64,000 bases of DNA, taken from the NCBI GenBank assembly GCA_009377755.1, contig WHTM01000024.1, positions 1 to 64,000 of the forward strand. Reading direction: 5' to 3'. Positions within the stretch are counted from its first letter, which is position 1. Every line of letters begins with the position of its first letter. The position numbers were made by a program, and so were the translations under genes. The notes beneath the pieces were generated by a model that saw only the letters and a list, made by a program, of their open reading frames with translations, was not told the DNA's origin and made no database searches. Shown in pieces: positions 14,797 to 22,714 of this stretch. Source of the DNA: Hyphomicrobiales bacterium (GTDB lineage Bacteria; Pseudomonadota; Alphaproteobacteria; Rhizobiales; Xanthobacteraceae).

Positions 14797-16074
14797 TCAC
14801 CACAGCAGCCGCAACGGTGCAAGCGTGATCCACGGCACGTAGGTGATCAGTGCGAGTGCGACGAGGTAGATCGCAATAAACGGCAGCACGCCGCGGTAGA
14901 GCCGTCCGAGCGGAATGCCGAACAGGGCGTGCGTGGCGAACAGGTTGAGCCCGAACGGCGGGATGAACATCCCGACCGCGAGGTTTACCGTGAAGATGAT
15001 GCCGAAGTGAATCTGGTCGACGCCTGCCTGGGCGACGAGCGGCACCAGCAGCGGCGTCAGGATCAGGATCGCCGCGGGCGGCTCGAGCACGGTGCCGACG
15101 AACAGCAGCACCACGTTGATGATCAGGAGCAGTGCCCATTTGTCGAAGTGGAAGCCGGCGATCGTCTCGACCAGGAGGCTGGGAAAGCCGCTCGTCGTCA
15201 CCACCCACGAATAGGCGCCGGCCGCCGAGACGATCACCATGATCTGCGCGATGATCCGCGCGGAATCGATTGCGGTCCGCCACAGCTCGAGCCAGCTCAT
15301 CTCGCGGTAGACGAAACGGGCGATGCCGATGGCGTAGATGCAGGCAATGCCGGCGGCTTCGGTCGGCGTGAAGATGCCGCCGTAGATGCCGCCGAGGATC
15401 ACGACCGGCGCCACCAGCGACCACGCTGCGTCGCGCGTCGACTTGGCGATGTTGCTCCAGCGCATCGGGTCGGTCAGCGGCACCAGGTTGATGCGGGCAT
15501 AGGTCAGCAGATAGATGGAGACCAGGACGCCGATCAGGATGCCCGGCACGATGCCGGCGAGGAACAGCTTCGGCACCGACTGCTGCGCGGCGACGCCGTA
15601 GATGATCATGGTGATCGACGGCGGGATGATGGTGGCGATCGCGCCGCACGACGCGATCAGACTGCCGGAGAAGACCTGCGTGTAGCCGCGCCGCGTCAAC
15701 TCCGGGATCATCAGCCGGCCGATCGCGGCGACGCAGCCGACGCTCGATCCCGACATCGAGCCGAACAGCTCGGATGAAGCCAGCGTCGCCAGCGCTAGCG
15801 AGCCGCGTACGCCGCCGACCACCGCCAGCACCCATCCGACGAGCCGGCGCGCGATGCCGCCACGTCCCATGATCTCGCCTGCGAAAATGAACAGCGGCAC
15901 CGCCAGCAGCGGGAAATTGTCGAGGCTGCCGAACAGCGCAATGTGCACAGGGTCCATCGTGCCGATGTTCAGGGCGACGACGCCCACCGACGCGGCGGCG
16001 ATCAGCGCCACGAAGATCGGAACGCCGAAGAGCAGCAGGGTAATCGGCAGGACGATGAGGACGAGCACCGCCAT
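14797..16074 (-). CDS. TRAP transporter large permease subunit (DctM family)
   Basis: The 425-residue, highly hydrophobic protein has about 12 membrane segments and family motifs such as FPLLAVPLFIFAGEIMGRGG, GSMSGSSVGCVAAIG and IPPSITMIIYG. It is the sodium-coupled channel subunit that moves a carboxylate handed over by the periplasmic DctP-type protein. ATG 16074 yields the canonical MAVLVLIVLPITLLLFG start; the longer frame runs into the DctQ gene in another frame. The order on the minus strand is dctP, amidase, dctQ, dctM, indicating one operon. Confidence 0.92.
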   Translation of the reverse strand: MAVLVLIVLPITLLLFGVPIFVALIAAASVGVVALNIGTMDPVHIALFGSLDNFPLLAVPLFIFAGEIMGRGGIARRLVGWVLAVVGGVRGSLALATLASSELFGSMSGSSVGCVAAIGRLMIPELTRRGYTQVFSGSLIASCGAIATIIPPSITMIIYGVAAQQSVPKLFLAGIVPGILIGVLVSIYLLTYARINLVPLTDPMRWSNIAKSTRDAAWSLVAPVVILGGIYGGIFTPTEAAGIACIYAIGIARFVYREMSWLELWRTAIDSARIIAQIMVIVSAAGAYSWVVTTSGFPSLLVETIAGFHFDKWALLLIINVVLLFVGTVLEPPAAILILTPLLVPLVAQAGVDQIHFGIIFTVNLAVGMFIPPFGLNLFATHALFGIPLGRLYRGVLPFIAIYLVALALITYVPWITLAPLRLLW

Positions 16075-16085
16075 CGGATGCGTTC

Positions 16086-16631
16086 CTATCCGGCCACGTG
16101 GGGGTCTGGCCGGCCGCTGTCCGGCTCCGCCGGCGGCACAAAAATCCGAAGCAGCGACATGAGAACGATCAGCAACATCGCGGCGGGCACGACGCTCTGC
16201 GGAATCCACATCGGCAGATGCATGGCGTCGCTGCGCTGATCGAATTCGAACAGCATGCTGGTGACGCGATAACTCGCGAGCAGCACTGGAACCAGGATGA
16301 CGGCGAGCACGATCGTACCGGCAATGTCCAGCGCTCTGCGGTACGCCGGTGGCGCCAGATTCAAGAAGGCGTCGATACGGATATGCGCCTGATGCCAGGC
16401 GACCGAGATGGCTCCGGCATAGACGCCGAAGATCATCAGGAACAGCATCGCCTCCTCCGCCCAGGAGAATGCGGCGAAGAAGAAGTAGCGCAGCACGATG
16501 TTGACGCCGTTGAGCGCGACAATGGTCAGCAGCGCCGCGGCGGCGAGCCATAGGCCGATGAAAGCCGTCCGGGCTCCCAGCCAGTGGAGCGCGCCCTTCA
16601 GGCGGTGCGTTTGTACTTGCTGGGAGTCCAC
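16086..16631 (-). CDS. TRAP transporter small permease subunit (DctQ family)
   Basis: 181 residues with four membrane helices and the family segment YFFFAAFSWAEEAMLFLMIF followed by GAISVAWHQAHIRID. It pairs with DctM in the inner membrane. The start is a GTG at 16631 preceded by AAGGAA at 6 bases; the longer frame overlaps the amidase gene. It ends 11 bp before the DctM start. Confidence 0.88.
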   Translation of the reverse strand: MDSQQVQTHRLKGALHWLGARTAFIGLWLAAAALLTIVALNGVNIVLRYFFFAAFSWAEEAMLFLMIFGVYAGAISVAWHQAHIRIDAFLNLAPPAYRRALDIAGTIVLAVILVPVLLASYRVTSMLFEFDQRSDAMHLPMWIPQSVVPAAMLLIVLMSLLRIFVPPAEPDSGRPDPHVAG

Positions 16632-16663
16632 GGAATTCCTTGAGGCGCTGACGTGGATGCGCG

Positions 16664-18001
16664 TCAGTGATCGGAAGCGTAGTGGTGCCACACCCAATCG
16701 GCAATCGCCATCAATGCCGCATCCTGATCCGACCGGCCGATGATCTGCAGACCGAGCGGCATCCCTTCGTCGGACAGGAGCGGCAGCGAGATCGCCGGCG
16801 TGCCGAGCAGCGACGCCGGAACGTTGATCGCCGGATCGCCGGTCCACGACAGCCCGACCGGTGCCGCTCCGGTCGCACCGAGGAGGACGAACCCGTCGAA
16901 GCTTGTGGCGGCCTGCGCGTATTCGTCGCGGATTTCCTGGCGCCGCCGCAGCGCCCGGCGATAGTCGGCGGCTGTCATCGCCATGCCCGAAGCCAAACGC
17001 CGCCGCAGCGGCTCGCTCAGGCCGTCGCGCCTGGCGTAGCTGCCGAGCGGCCAGCGCCATTCCCAATCGCCGATCTGGAAGGTCACTGGCCCCGCCTCGG
17101 CGATGGTGCGCTCGAACGTCTCGATCGCAGGGCTGTCGCCCCGGCTAACGACCGTGATGCCGAGCTCGGCGAGGCGCTTGCGCGCGCCTGCCATGGCGGC
17201 ACGGGCCCCTTCGCTCGCTTTCGGCCAGCCGGCGGTTTCCAGGAACGCAAGCCGGCGCGGCGCGATGGCCGGCGGAATCGTCAACGGACCGTCGAGGCCG
17301 GGATATCCGGGATCGCCGCCGACCCGCGAGGCGATCGCCATGGCGACCGCCCAGGCATCGTCCGGCGTCGCCGCCAGCACGCCGACGCAACTCTGCGTCA
17401 GGTGATCGAACGAGCCGCCGCGGTTGAGCGCGCCGTAGGTCGGCTTGTAGCCGACGCAGCCGCAATAGCTCGCCGGCCGCAGCGTCGAGCCGACGACCTG
17501 CGATCCCAGCGCCGCCGGCAGGATACCGGCGCCCACGGCCGCCGCCGAACCGGCGCTCGATCCGCCGGCGGTGCGTGCCGGGTCATGCGGATTGCGCGCC
17601 GGCATCAGCGGCTCGCTCGCGGCGTACTCGGTCGTCACCGTCTTGCCGAGGATGATGCAGCCTGCGTCGCGCAGCGCCTGCACCGACGCGGAATCGCGCC
17701 TGGTCTCGAAGCCCGCCCACAGCGGCGAGCCCTGGCCGGTCGGCATGTCCTCGGTTTCGATGATGTCCTTGATGCCGATCGGCATCCCATCGATCGGCGA
17801 CAGCGGCTGCCCGCTGCACCAGCGCGCGTCCGACTCCGCCGCCGCCGCAATGGCCGCGTCGCGCGCGATATGCACGAACGCGCCGATGCGCGGCTCGACG
17901 GAATCGAGCCGCACCAGACGTTCCTTAAGCTCGGTGCTAGGCGCGGCGTCACCCGACGCAAACCGTGCGGCGAGCGACGCATACGAGGATGGATGAGGCA
18001 C
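16664..18001 (-). CDS. Amidase signature family enzyme
   Basis: A 445-residue amidase with the Ser-cisSer-Lys triad: K78 (GMPIGIKDI), the cis-serine in TAGGSSAGSAAAV (around S148) and the nucleophile S172 in GSQVVGSTLRPA. It hydrolyses an amide to acid and ammonia in the cytosol. It lies 4 bp after the dctP stop and 32 bp before the dctQ start, inside the TRAP operon, so the imported solute is plausibly its amide substrate or product. The conserved GSxxGGS glycine pattern is slightly relaxed (VVGS), but the catalytic residues are intact. Confidence 0.9.
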   Translation of the reverse strand: MPHPSSYASLAARFASGDAAPSTELKERLVRLDSVEPRIGAFVHIARDAAIAAAAESDARWCSGQPLSPIDGMPIGIKDIIETEDMPTGQGSPLWAGFETRRDSASVQALRDAGCIILGKTVTTEYAASEPLMPARNPHDPARTAGGSSAGSAAAVGAGILPAALGSQVVGSTLRPASYCGCVGYKPTYGALNRGGSFDHLTQSCVGVLAATPDDAWAVAMAIASRVGGDPGYPGLDGPLTIPPAIAPRRLAFLETAGWPKASEGARAAMAGARKRLAELGITVVSRGDSPAIETFERTIAEAGPVTFQIGDWEWRWPLGSYARRDGLSEPLRRRLASGMAMTAADYRRALRRRQEIRDEYAQAATSFDGFVLLGATGAAPVGLSWTGDPAINVPASLLGTPAISLPLLSDEGMPLGLQIIGRSDQDAALMAIADWVWHHYASDH

Positions 18002-18005
18002 TGGC

Positions 18006-19043
18006 TCAGTTCACCGTCGCGGCGCCGGCTTTGATCTTGCCGTAGAACTCCTTCAGCGGGGGGCTCTTGTCGAGAACCGGCTGAATGGCCGCCGTGACCC
18101 GCTTCTCCGCTTCCGTCTGCTCGGCAGCCGGCAGCGTGTAGATCTTTCCGCCTTTTTCCTTCCACGCGGCGGTGTCGGAGGCGATGCGCGCGATCTGCCA
18201 CTTGTCGATTTCCGGCCCGATCTTCGCGCCGACTTCGACCACGGCCTTCTGCAGATCCGGCGGAAGGCGATTGAACCAGACCTTGCTGACCAGAGTGATC
18301 GGCACCAGCGCCCATAGCTGCGTGTCGAGCAGGTGCGGTGCCGCATCATAGTACTTGAAGGCGACGAACACGCCCTTCACCGTGCTGACGCCGTCGATGG
18401 TGCCTTGCTGCAAGGCCGGCAGCACTTCCGGCAGCGACATGGGCACCGCCGACGCGCCCAAGGCGCGCACCTGCGCCTGCTCGCCTTCCGAGGCAAGGAC
18501 GCGGATGCGCTTGCCCGAGAGGTCGGCGATCTTGGTGATCGGCGTCTTCGCCACGAACCCCTGCAGGTCGTAGACACCGGCGTAGATGCCGACGAGATTC
18601 CGATCAGCGGCGACGTCGAAGATTGCCTTCTTGACCGACGGCACGTCGATGACACGGCGAGCATGGTCGGTGTCCTTGAACAGGCCGGCCATGGCGAGGC
18701 CCTGGAAGCGCGGATCGGCGCCGACGAACAATTCCGCCGGTCCGATGGCGGCTTCGATGGTACCGAGCCGAAGCCCTTCGGTCTGGCGCGGCGCCCCGCC
18801 GAGCTGGCCGGCCGGGAAGATGCCGACCTTGATGCGCCCGTTGGTGGCCTTCTCGATCTCCCGCTTATAGACCTTGATGTACTCGTGCTGCATGTCGTTC
18901 AGCGTCAGGGTGGCGAACTTCATGTTGAATTCCTGCGCCCACGACGGTCCGGCGGCGAGCGCCAGGCCGGCAGCGAGCGGAAGCGCGCCGAGCATGGCGG
19001 CGAGCCGCCTGCGCATTGCAGATCGATGATGGCGAAACGTCAT
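18006..19043 (-). CDS. TRAP transporter substrate-binding protein (DctP family)
   Basis: This 345-residue periplasmic receptor begins MTFRHHRSAMRRRLAAML and has a signal peptide ending near PSWAQEF. The mature part shows the DctP pattern (EIEKATNGRIKVGIFPAGQLG, LSGKRIRVLASE, LQQGTIDGVSTV). In this family an arginine in the KRIRV-type segment binds the substrate carboxylate, which predicts an organic acid ligand. ATG 19043 is preceded by GGGAG. It is the first gene of the dctP-amidase-dctQM operon and is divergent from the GMC oxidoreductase gene (153 bp between starts). Confidence 0.9.
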   Translation of the reverse strand: MTFRHHRSAMRRRLAAMLGALPLAAGLALAAGPSWAQEFNMKFATLTLNDMQHEYIKVYKREIEKATNGRIKVGIFPAGQLGGAPRQTEGLRLGTIEAAIGPAELFVGADPRFQGLAMAGLFKDTDHARRVIDVPSVKKAIFDVAADRNLVGIYAGVYDLQGFVAKTPITKIADLSGKRIRVLASEGEQAQVRALGASAVPMSLPEVLPALQQGTIDGVSTVKGVFVAFKYYDAAPHLLDTQLWALVPITLVSKVWFNRLPPDLQKAVVEVGAKIGPEIDKWQIARIASDTAAWKEKGGKIYTLPAAEQTEAEKRVTAAIQPVLDKSPPLKEFYGKIKAGAATVN

Positions 19044-19196
19044 GGAATCACTCCCTCGCTCCCGGACCAAGTTGACCCTACGAGGGATGCTAGTCGCTTC
19101 CGGCCCACCAGTTCAACCGGCCCCGCCGCGCGGGGGCGTTGCCAACCGCGGCATCGCACCGCAGACTGCGGAGCGGGGATGGAAAGGAGGGCAGTC

Positions 19197-20825
19197 ATGC
19201 AACCGCACGCCGCGACCGCGGGAGACTACGACTATATCATCGTGGGTGCCGGCTCGGCGGGATGCATCCTCGCCAACCGCCTGTCCGCCGATCCGCGCAA
19301 CCGCGTTCTGGTGCTGGAAGCGGGTGGTTGGGACAACTGGATCTGGTACCACGTCCCGGTCGGATACCTGTATTCCATCGGCAATCCGCGCTCCGACTGG
19401 ATGTACCGCACCGCGGTCGAGGCGGGATTGAACGGTCGCAGCATCCCTTACCCGCGCGGCAAGGTGATCGGCGGCTCGTCCGCCATCAATGCCATGATCT
19501 ACAACCGCGGCCAGGCGCGCGACTACGATCTTTGGCGCCAACTCGGGCTCACCGGCTGGGGCTGGGACGACGTGCTGCCGCTTTTCAAGATGCACGAGGA
19601 TTGTGCGCTTGGAGCAAACGATTCGCACGGAACCGGAGGCGAGTGCCGCGTCGAGGTGCAGCGCGTGCGCTGGGACATCCTCGACGCATTCCGCGCGGCG
19701 GCCGCGGCGGCCGGCATCAAGCCGATCGACGATCTCAACTGCGGCGACAACGAAGGCTCGGGCCCTTATCACGTGACCCAGACCAAGGGCCGGCGCTGGA
19801 CTGCCGCACGTGGTTTCCTCAAGCCGGTGCTGCACCGCGCCAACCTGCGCCTGGAAACCAGATGCCTGGTCGAAGGCGTCGACTTCGACAACCTGCGCGC
19901 CGCCGGCGTCCGCTGGCGGCAGGCCGGCGTCGCCCGCTCCGCCCGCTGCCGTGGCGAAGTGATTCTGTCGGCCGGATCGATCGGCTCGCCGCAGCTCATG
20001 ATGCTGTCCGGCGTCGGGCCGGCAGCGCAACTGCAGAGTCTCGGTGTTCCCATCGTTCTTGACCGGCCGGGAGTCGGCGAGAACTTGCAGGACCATCTGC
20101 AGGTACGGCTCGCCTTCAAGGTCACCGGCGTCAAGACGCTCAACCAGATGTATCACTCGATCCCGGGCCGGATCGGCATGTGCCTCGACTATGCCCTGTT
20201 CCGCCGTGGCCCATTGAGCATGGCGCCGGCGCAGCTCGGCCTCTACGCGCGCTCCGATCCGTCACGCGACCGCGCCAATCTCCAGTTCCTGGTGCAGGCG
20301 ATGTCGCTCGACCGGCTCGGAGCGCCACCGCATAAATTTCCGGCGTTCAGCGTCGGCGTCTGCAATGCGCAGCCGACCAGCACCGGGCACCTTCGCCTGA
20401 AGTCCGCGAATCCGGCCGACGCGCCGATCATCGCTCCGAACTATCTTTCCACTGACGACGACAAGCGCGTGATGGCGGATTCGATCCGCGCGGTGCGCCG
20501 GATCACGTCACAGCCGGCGCTGCGCCAGTATCAGCCGGTCGAGGTGATTCCAGGCGATCCGACCATCGACGACGATGCATCGCTGCTCAAGACAGCGGGC
20601 GACATAGGAACGACGGTCTTCCACCCCTGCGGGACCGCGAAGATGGGTCGGCACGAGGACCCGCGCGCGGTCGTCGACGAACGGCTGCGCGTCATTGGGC
20701 TTGATGGGCTGCGCGTGGTCGACGCCTCGATCATGCCGACGGTCACCTCCGGCAACACCGCCGCGCCGACCATGATGATCGCCGAAAAGGGCGCCCGGAT
20801 GATTTTGGAGGATGCGATCGGCTAG
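19197..20825 (+). CDS. GMC family oxidoreductase (choline dehydrogenase-like)
   Basis: A 542-residue FAD-dependent alcohol dehydrogenase. The FAD fold is YDYIIVGAGSAGCILANRLS (GAGSAG at 18-23). GMC signatures GKVIGGSSAINAM and SAGSIGSPQLMMLSGVGP follow. The active-site pair is H476 in HPCGTAKMG and N520 in TSGNTAAPTMMI. It oxidises a primary alcohol or polyol to the aldehyde. ATG 19197 has AAAGGAGG at ideal distance. It is monocistronic and divergent from the TRAP operon, so alcohol oxidation may be a step for the solute imported by that transporter. The physiological substrate is not deducible. Confidence 0.92.
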   Translation: MQPHAATAGDYDYIIVGAGSAGCILANRLSADPRNRVLVLEAGGWDNWIWYHVPVGYLYSIGNPRSDWMYRTAVEAGLNGRSIPYPRGKVIGGSSAINAMIYNRGQARDYDLWRQLGLTGWGWDDVLPLFKMHEDCALGANDSHGTGGECRVEVQRVRWDILDAFRAAAAAAGIKPIDDLNCGDNEGSGPYHVTQTKGRRWTAARGFLKPVLHRANLRLETRCLVEGVDFDNLRAAGVRWRQAGVARSARCRGEVILSAGSIGSPQLMMLSGVGPAAQLQSLGVPIVLDRPGVGENLQDHLQVRLAFKVTGVKTLNQMYHSIPGRIGMCLDYALFRRGPLSMAPAQLGLYARSDPSRDRANLQFLVQAMSLDRLGAPPHKFPAFSVGVCNAQPTSTGHLRLKSANPADAPIIAPNYLSTDDDKRVMADSIRAVRRITSQPALRQYQPVEVIPGDPTIDDDASLLKTAGDIGTTVFHPCGTAKMGRHEDPRAVVDERLRVIGLDGLRVVDASIMPTVTSGNTAAPTMMIAEKGARMILEDAIG

Positions 20826-20829
20826 CGAC

Positions 20830-20953
20830 GTGCCCCGGACGCAGTGCAGCATGTAATGCTGCACCGCTAAGCCGGGGCCGTTCCGGATGCTGAGTGTGGG
20901 ATGGGTCCCGGTTCTGCAGCGCACCGTTGCATGCTGCGCTGCGCCCGGGACAC
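20830..20953. repeat. Dispersed ~125-bp repeat, copy 4 (inverted)
   Basis: gtgccccggacgcagtgcag ... ctgcgctgcgcccgggacac. It is in the opposite orientation to copies 1-3 and 5. It lies between two convergent genes. Confidence 0.82.
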
Positions 20954-20959
20954 ACGCGG

Positions 20960-21160
20960 CTACGCCTTCGCCATCCAATACCGCCCAAACTCGTCGCGCT
21001 CGAGCGTAAGGCGGGTGCGGATGTCGCTCCAGGCGAGCAGCACCGCTCGATAGCGGTAATCCTTGGTTGCATCGACGATGTCGCGGAAGTAGACCGGCTT
21101 TCGCAGGCAATCCTCGATCGCCTTCACCAGCTTCGGATCGGCATGCGTGGCGGCGCTCAC
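20960..21160 (-). CDS. Small protein translationally coupled to UbiD
   Basis: A 66-residue, lysine- and arginine-rich soluble protein ending RDEFGRYWMAKA. Its GTG start overlaps the TGA of the upstream UbiD gene (GTGA at 21157-21160), so it is made by translational coupling. I do not recognise the family; it is not similar to the zinc-binding YclD/BsdD small subunit of hydroxyarylic acid decarboxylases. Genetic fusion to UbiD suggests a helper or subunit of that decarboxylase, but this is inference from position. Confidence 0.7.
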   Translation of the reverse strand: MSAATHADPKLVKAIEDCLRKPVYFRDIVDATKDYRYRAVLLAWSDIRTRLTLERDEFGRYWMAKA

Positions 21161-22524
21161 AGGTAATCCTCCAGCCGGACCTCGTCCTTGAAGGCGGGCA
21201 CGATGCGCTCGTAGCGGAAGGCGGGAATGCCTTCCGGGATCGTCGCGTCGATGCCGAACTTAGAGGTCGTCGGCAGTTCACCTGGCTTGAGGTCCCAGGG
21301 CCGCACGCTCGGATCGACGTGCTTGCCCTTCATGCCGCTGAGGATGACGATGTCCTTGTCGGCCTGACAGCGGAACGTGACCGCCCATTCGACCTCGTTC
21401 GGGTCGTAGATGTTGATGTCGTCGTCGGTCACGATCGCCTGCTTGACCACAGGCAGCGTCAGCAGCGCCGTCAGCGCGTTCTTGCCCTCTCCGGCGCGCT
21501 TTTTGATCGCCGCCACCACCGACCAGCCGCAGCAGCCGCCCTCGGTCGCGCGAACGGCCGTCACGTGGATGCCGGCGAGCCCGAGCACGCGCATGCAAGC
21601 CGCTTCGGTCGCCGCGCCATTGAGCCAGTCGTTTTCCCACGGCATCTGCAGCGCGTAGAAGATCGGGTTGCGCCGGTGCGTGATGGCGTTCACACGGAAC
21701 AGCGGATTGTGCTTGAGGTCGCCCTGCATGCCGGCGAACTCGCCGAACGGGCCTTCGTCGGCGGTCCAGCCGTTGGGCAGCAATTCGCCTTCCAGCACGA
21801 TCTCGGCATGCGCCGGCACGGGGATGTCGACGGTCTTGCCGCGCACGAGTTGCGCCGGCTCGCCGCGCAATCCACCGGCGATTTCCATCTCGTTGACGCC
21901 GGCCGGCGCCTTGAACGCCGCTGCCATGTGCTCGTAGGCGTGAACGCCGATCGCGACCGCGACGGGCAGCGGCCGGTTGCGTTCGTAGGTGCGCGTGTAA
22001 TAACGCCGTAGGTCCGACGCTGTGAACAGGTCCATGGCCATCTCGCGCCGGGTGCGAAACATCATCCGGTAGCAGCCGGCATTGAGCCCGAACTCGGTAT
22101 CCTCGGCGAAGGCGACACCGGCCGAGATATACGGGCCGCCGTCCTTTTCGTGCATGAACGGAATCGGCAGTGTGGTGAGATCGACGTCATCGCCCGTCAT
22201 CATCACCTCCTGGCACGGTGCATCGGAGATGGTGACCGGCGGCAGCGGCCGGGCCGCGGCCTTGGCAAATCGGACGCCAAGCTCGCCTTCGGGCCAGCCG
22301 AGGGCGGATGCGGTGCGCGAGCGCGTCCAGAAAATCCCGCCGACGACCGGGGTGTCGTAATCCTCCACCGATTCACACAGCAGGGCCGCAGATGCCTGGC
22401 TGCACAGCGCGGAAATGTGGCGCGGGTGGACGGAGCGCGTCACGCGGCGCAACTGGCCCTCGCGCTCCATGCGCGACAGCATGCCGCGGAAGTCCTCCTG
22501 CCGGTTGCTCTGAATGGTGGCCAT
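21157..22524 (-). CDS. UbiD family decarboxylase (first of a divergent pair)
   Basis: At 455 residues this is a UbiD-type reversible decarboxylase that uses prenylated FMN to remove or add a carboxyl group on unsaturated or aromatic acids. Conserved elements include DEGPFGEFAGMQGD, with the catalytic glutamate region, NPIFYALQMPWEND and ITVTDDDINIYDP-like IVTDDDINIYDPNEV. The prenyl-FMN synthase UbiX is not in the window. It is divergent from a second UbiD (468 residues) across a 190-bp spacer and overlaps the small coupled gene downstream. Protein similarity between the two UbiDs is only partial, so they are not a recent duplication. Confidence 0.9.
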   Translation of the reverse strand: MATIQSNRQEDFRGMLSRMEREGQLRRVTRSVHPRHISALCSQASAALLCESVEDYDTPVVGGIFWTRSRTASALGWPEGELGVRFAKAAARPLPPVTISDAPCQEVMMTGDDVDLTTLPIPFMHEKDGGPYISAGVAFAEDTEFGLNAGCYRMMFRTRREMAMDLFTASDLRRYYTRTYERNRPLPVAVAIGVHAYEHMAAAFKAPAGVNEMEIAGGLRGEPAQLVRGKTVDIPVPAHAEIVLEGELLPNGWTADEGPFGEFAGMQGDLKHNPLFRVNAITHRRNPIFYALQMPWENDWLNGAATEAACMRVLGLAGIHVTAVRATEGGCCGWSVVAAIKKRAGEGKNALTALLTLPVVKQAIVTDDDINIYDPNEVEWAVTFRCQADKDIVILSGMKGKHVDPSVRPWDLKPGELPTTSKFGIDATIPEGIPAFRYERIVPAFKDEVRLEDYL

Positions 22525-22599
22525 GCACGCCCCGGTGTTGCAGCGACTGAGCCGCTCATCTCATGATTGGAATGTTGAAACAATCATCGCATGCGAGCA

Positions 22600-22642
22600 A
22601 GGCAATTATGCCTGGTATGCCTACACGGTCGGCATTTTGCCT
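22600..22642. promoter_or_regulatory. Cluster of TGCCT half-sites between divergent ubiD genes
   Basis: AGGCA-ATTA-TGCCT is an inverted repeat at 22600-22613. ATGCCT recurs at 22617-22622, and GGCA-TTT-TGCC forms another inverted repeat at 22631-22641. The whole spacer (22525-22714) is markedly less GC-rich than the genes. I infer an operator array for a regulator encoded elsewhere; no regulator gene is adjacent. Confidence 0.45.
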
Positions 22643-22714
22643 GAAATTCGACTGTTGCCCTCGTTCTCCGCTTAATCATACTATCATCTAGCACATCGCT
22701 TCAGCGGGGACTCC

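Noticed and set aside
14797-16704. N-terminal extension of the DctM gene to 16704
   Set aside because: The extra residues lie in the DctQ gene in another frame and are Arg/Ala-rich; DctM homologues begin at the ATG at 16074.
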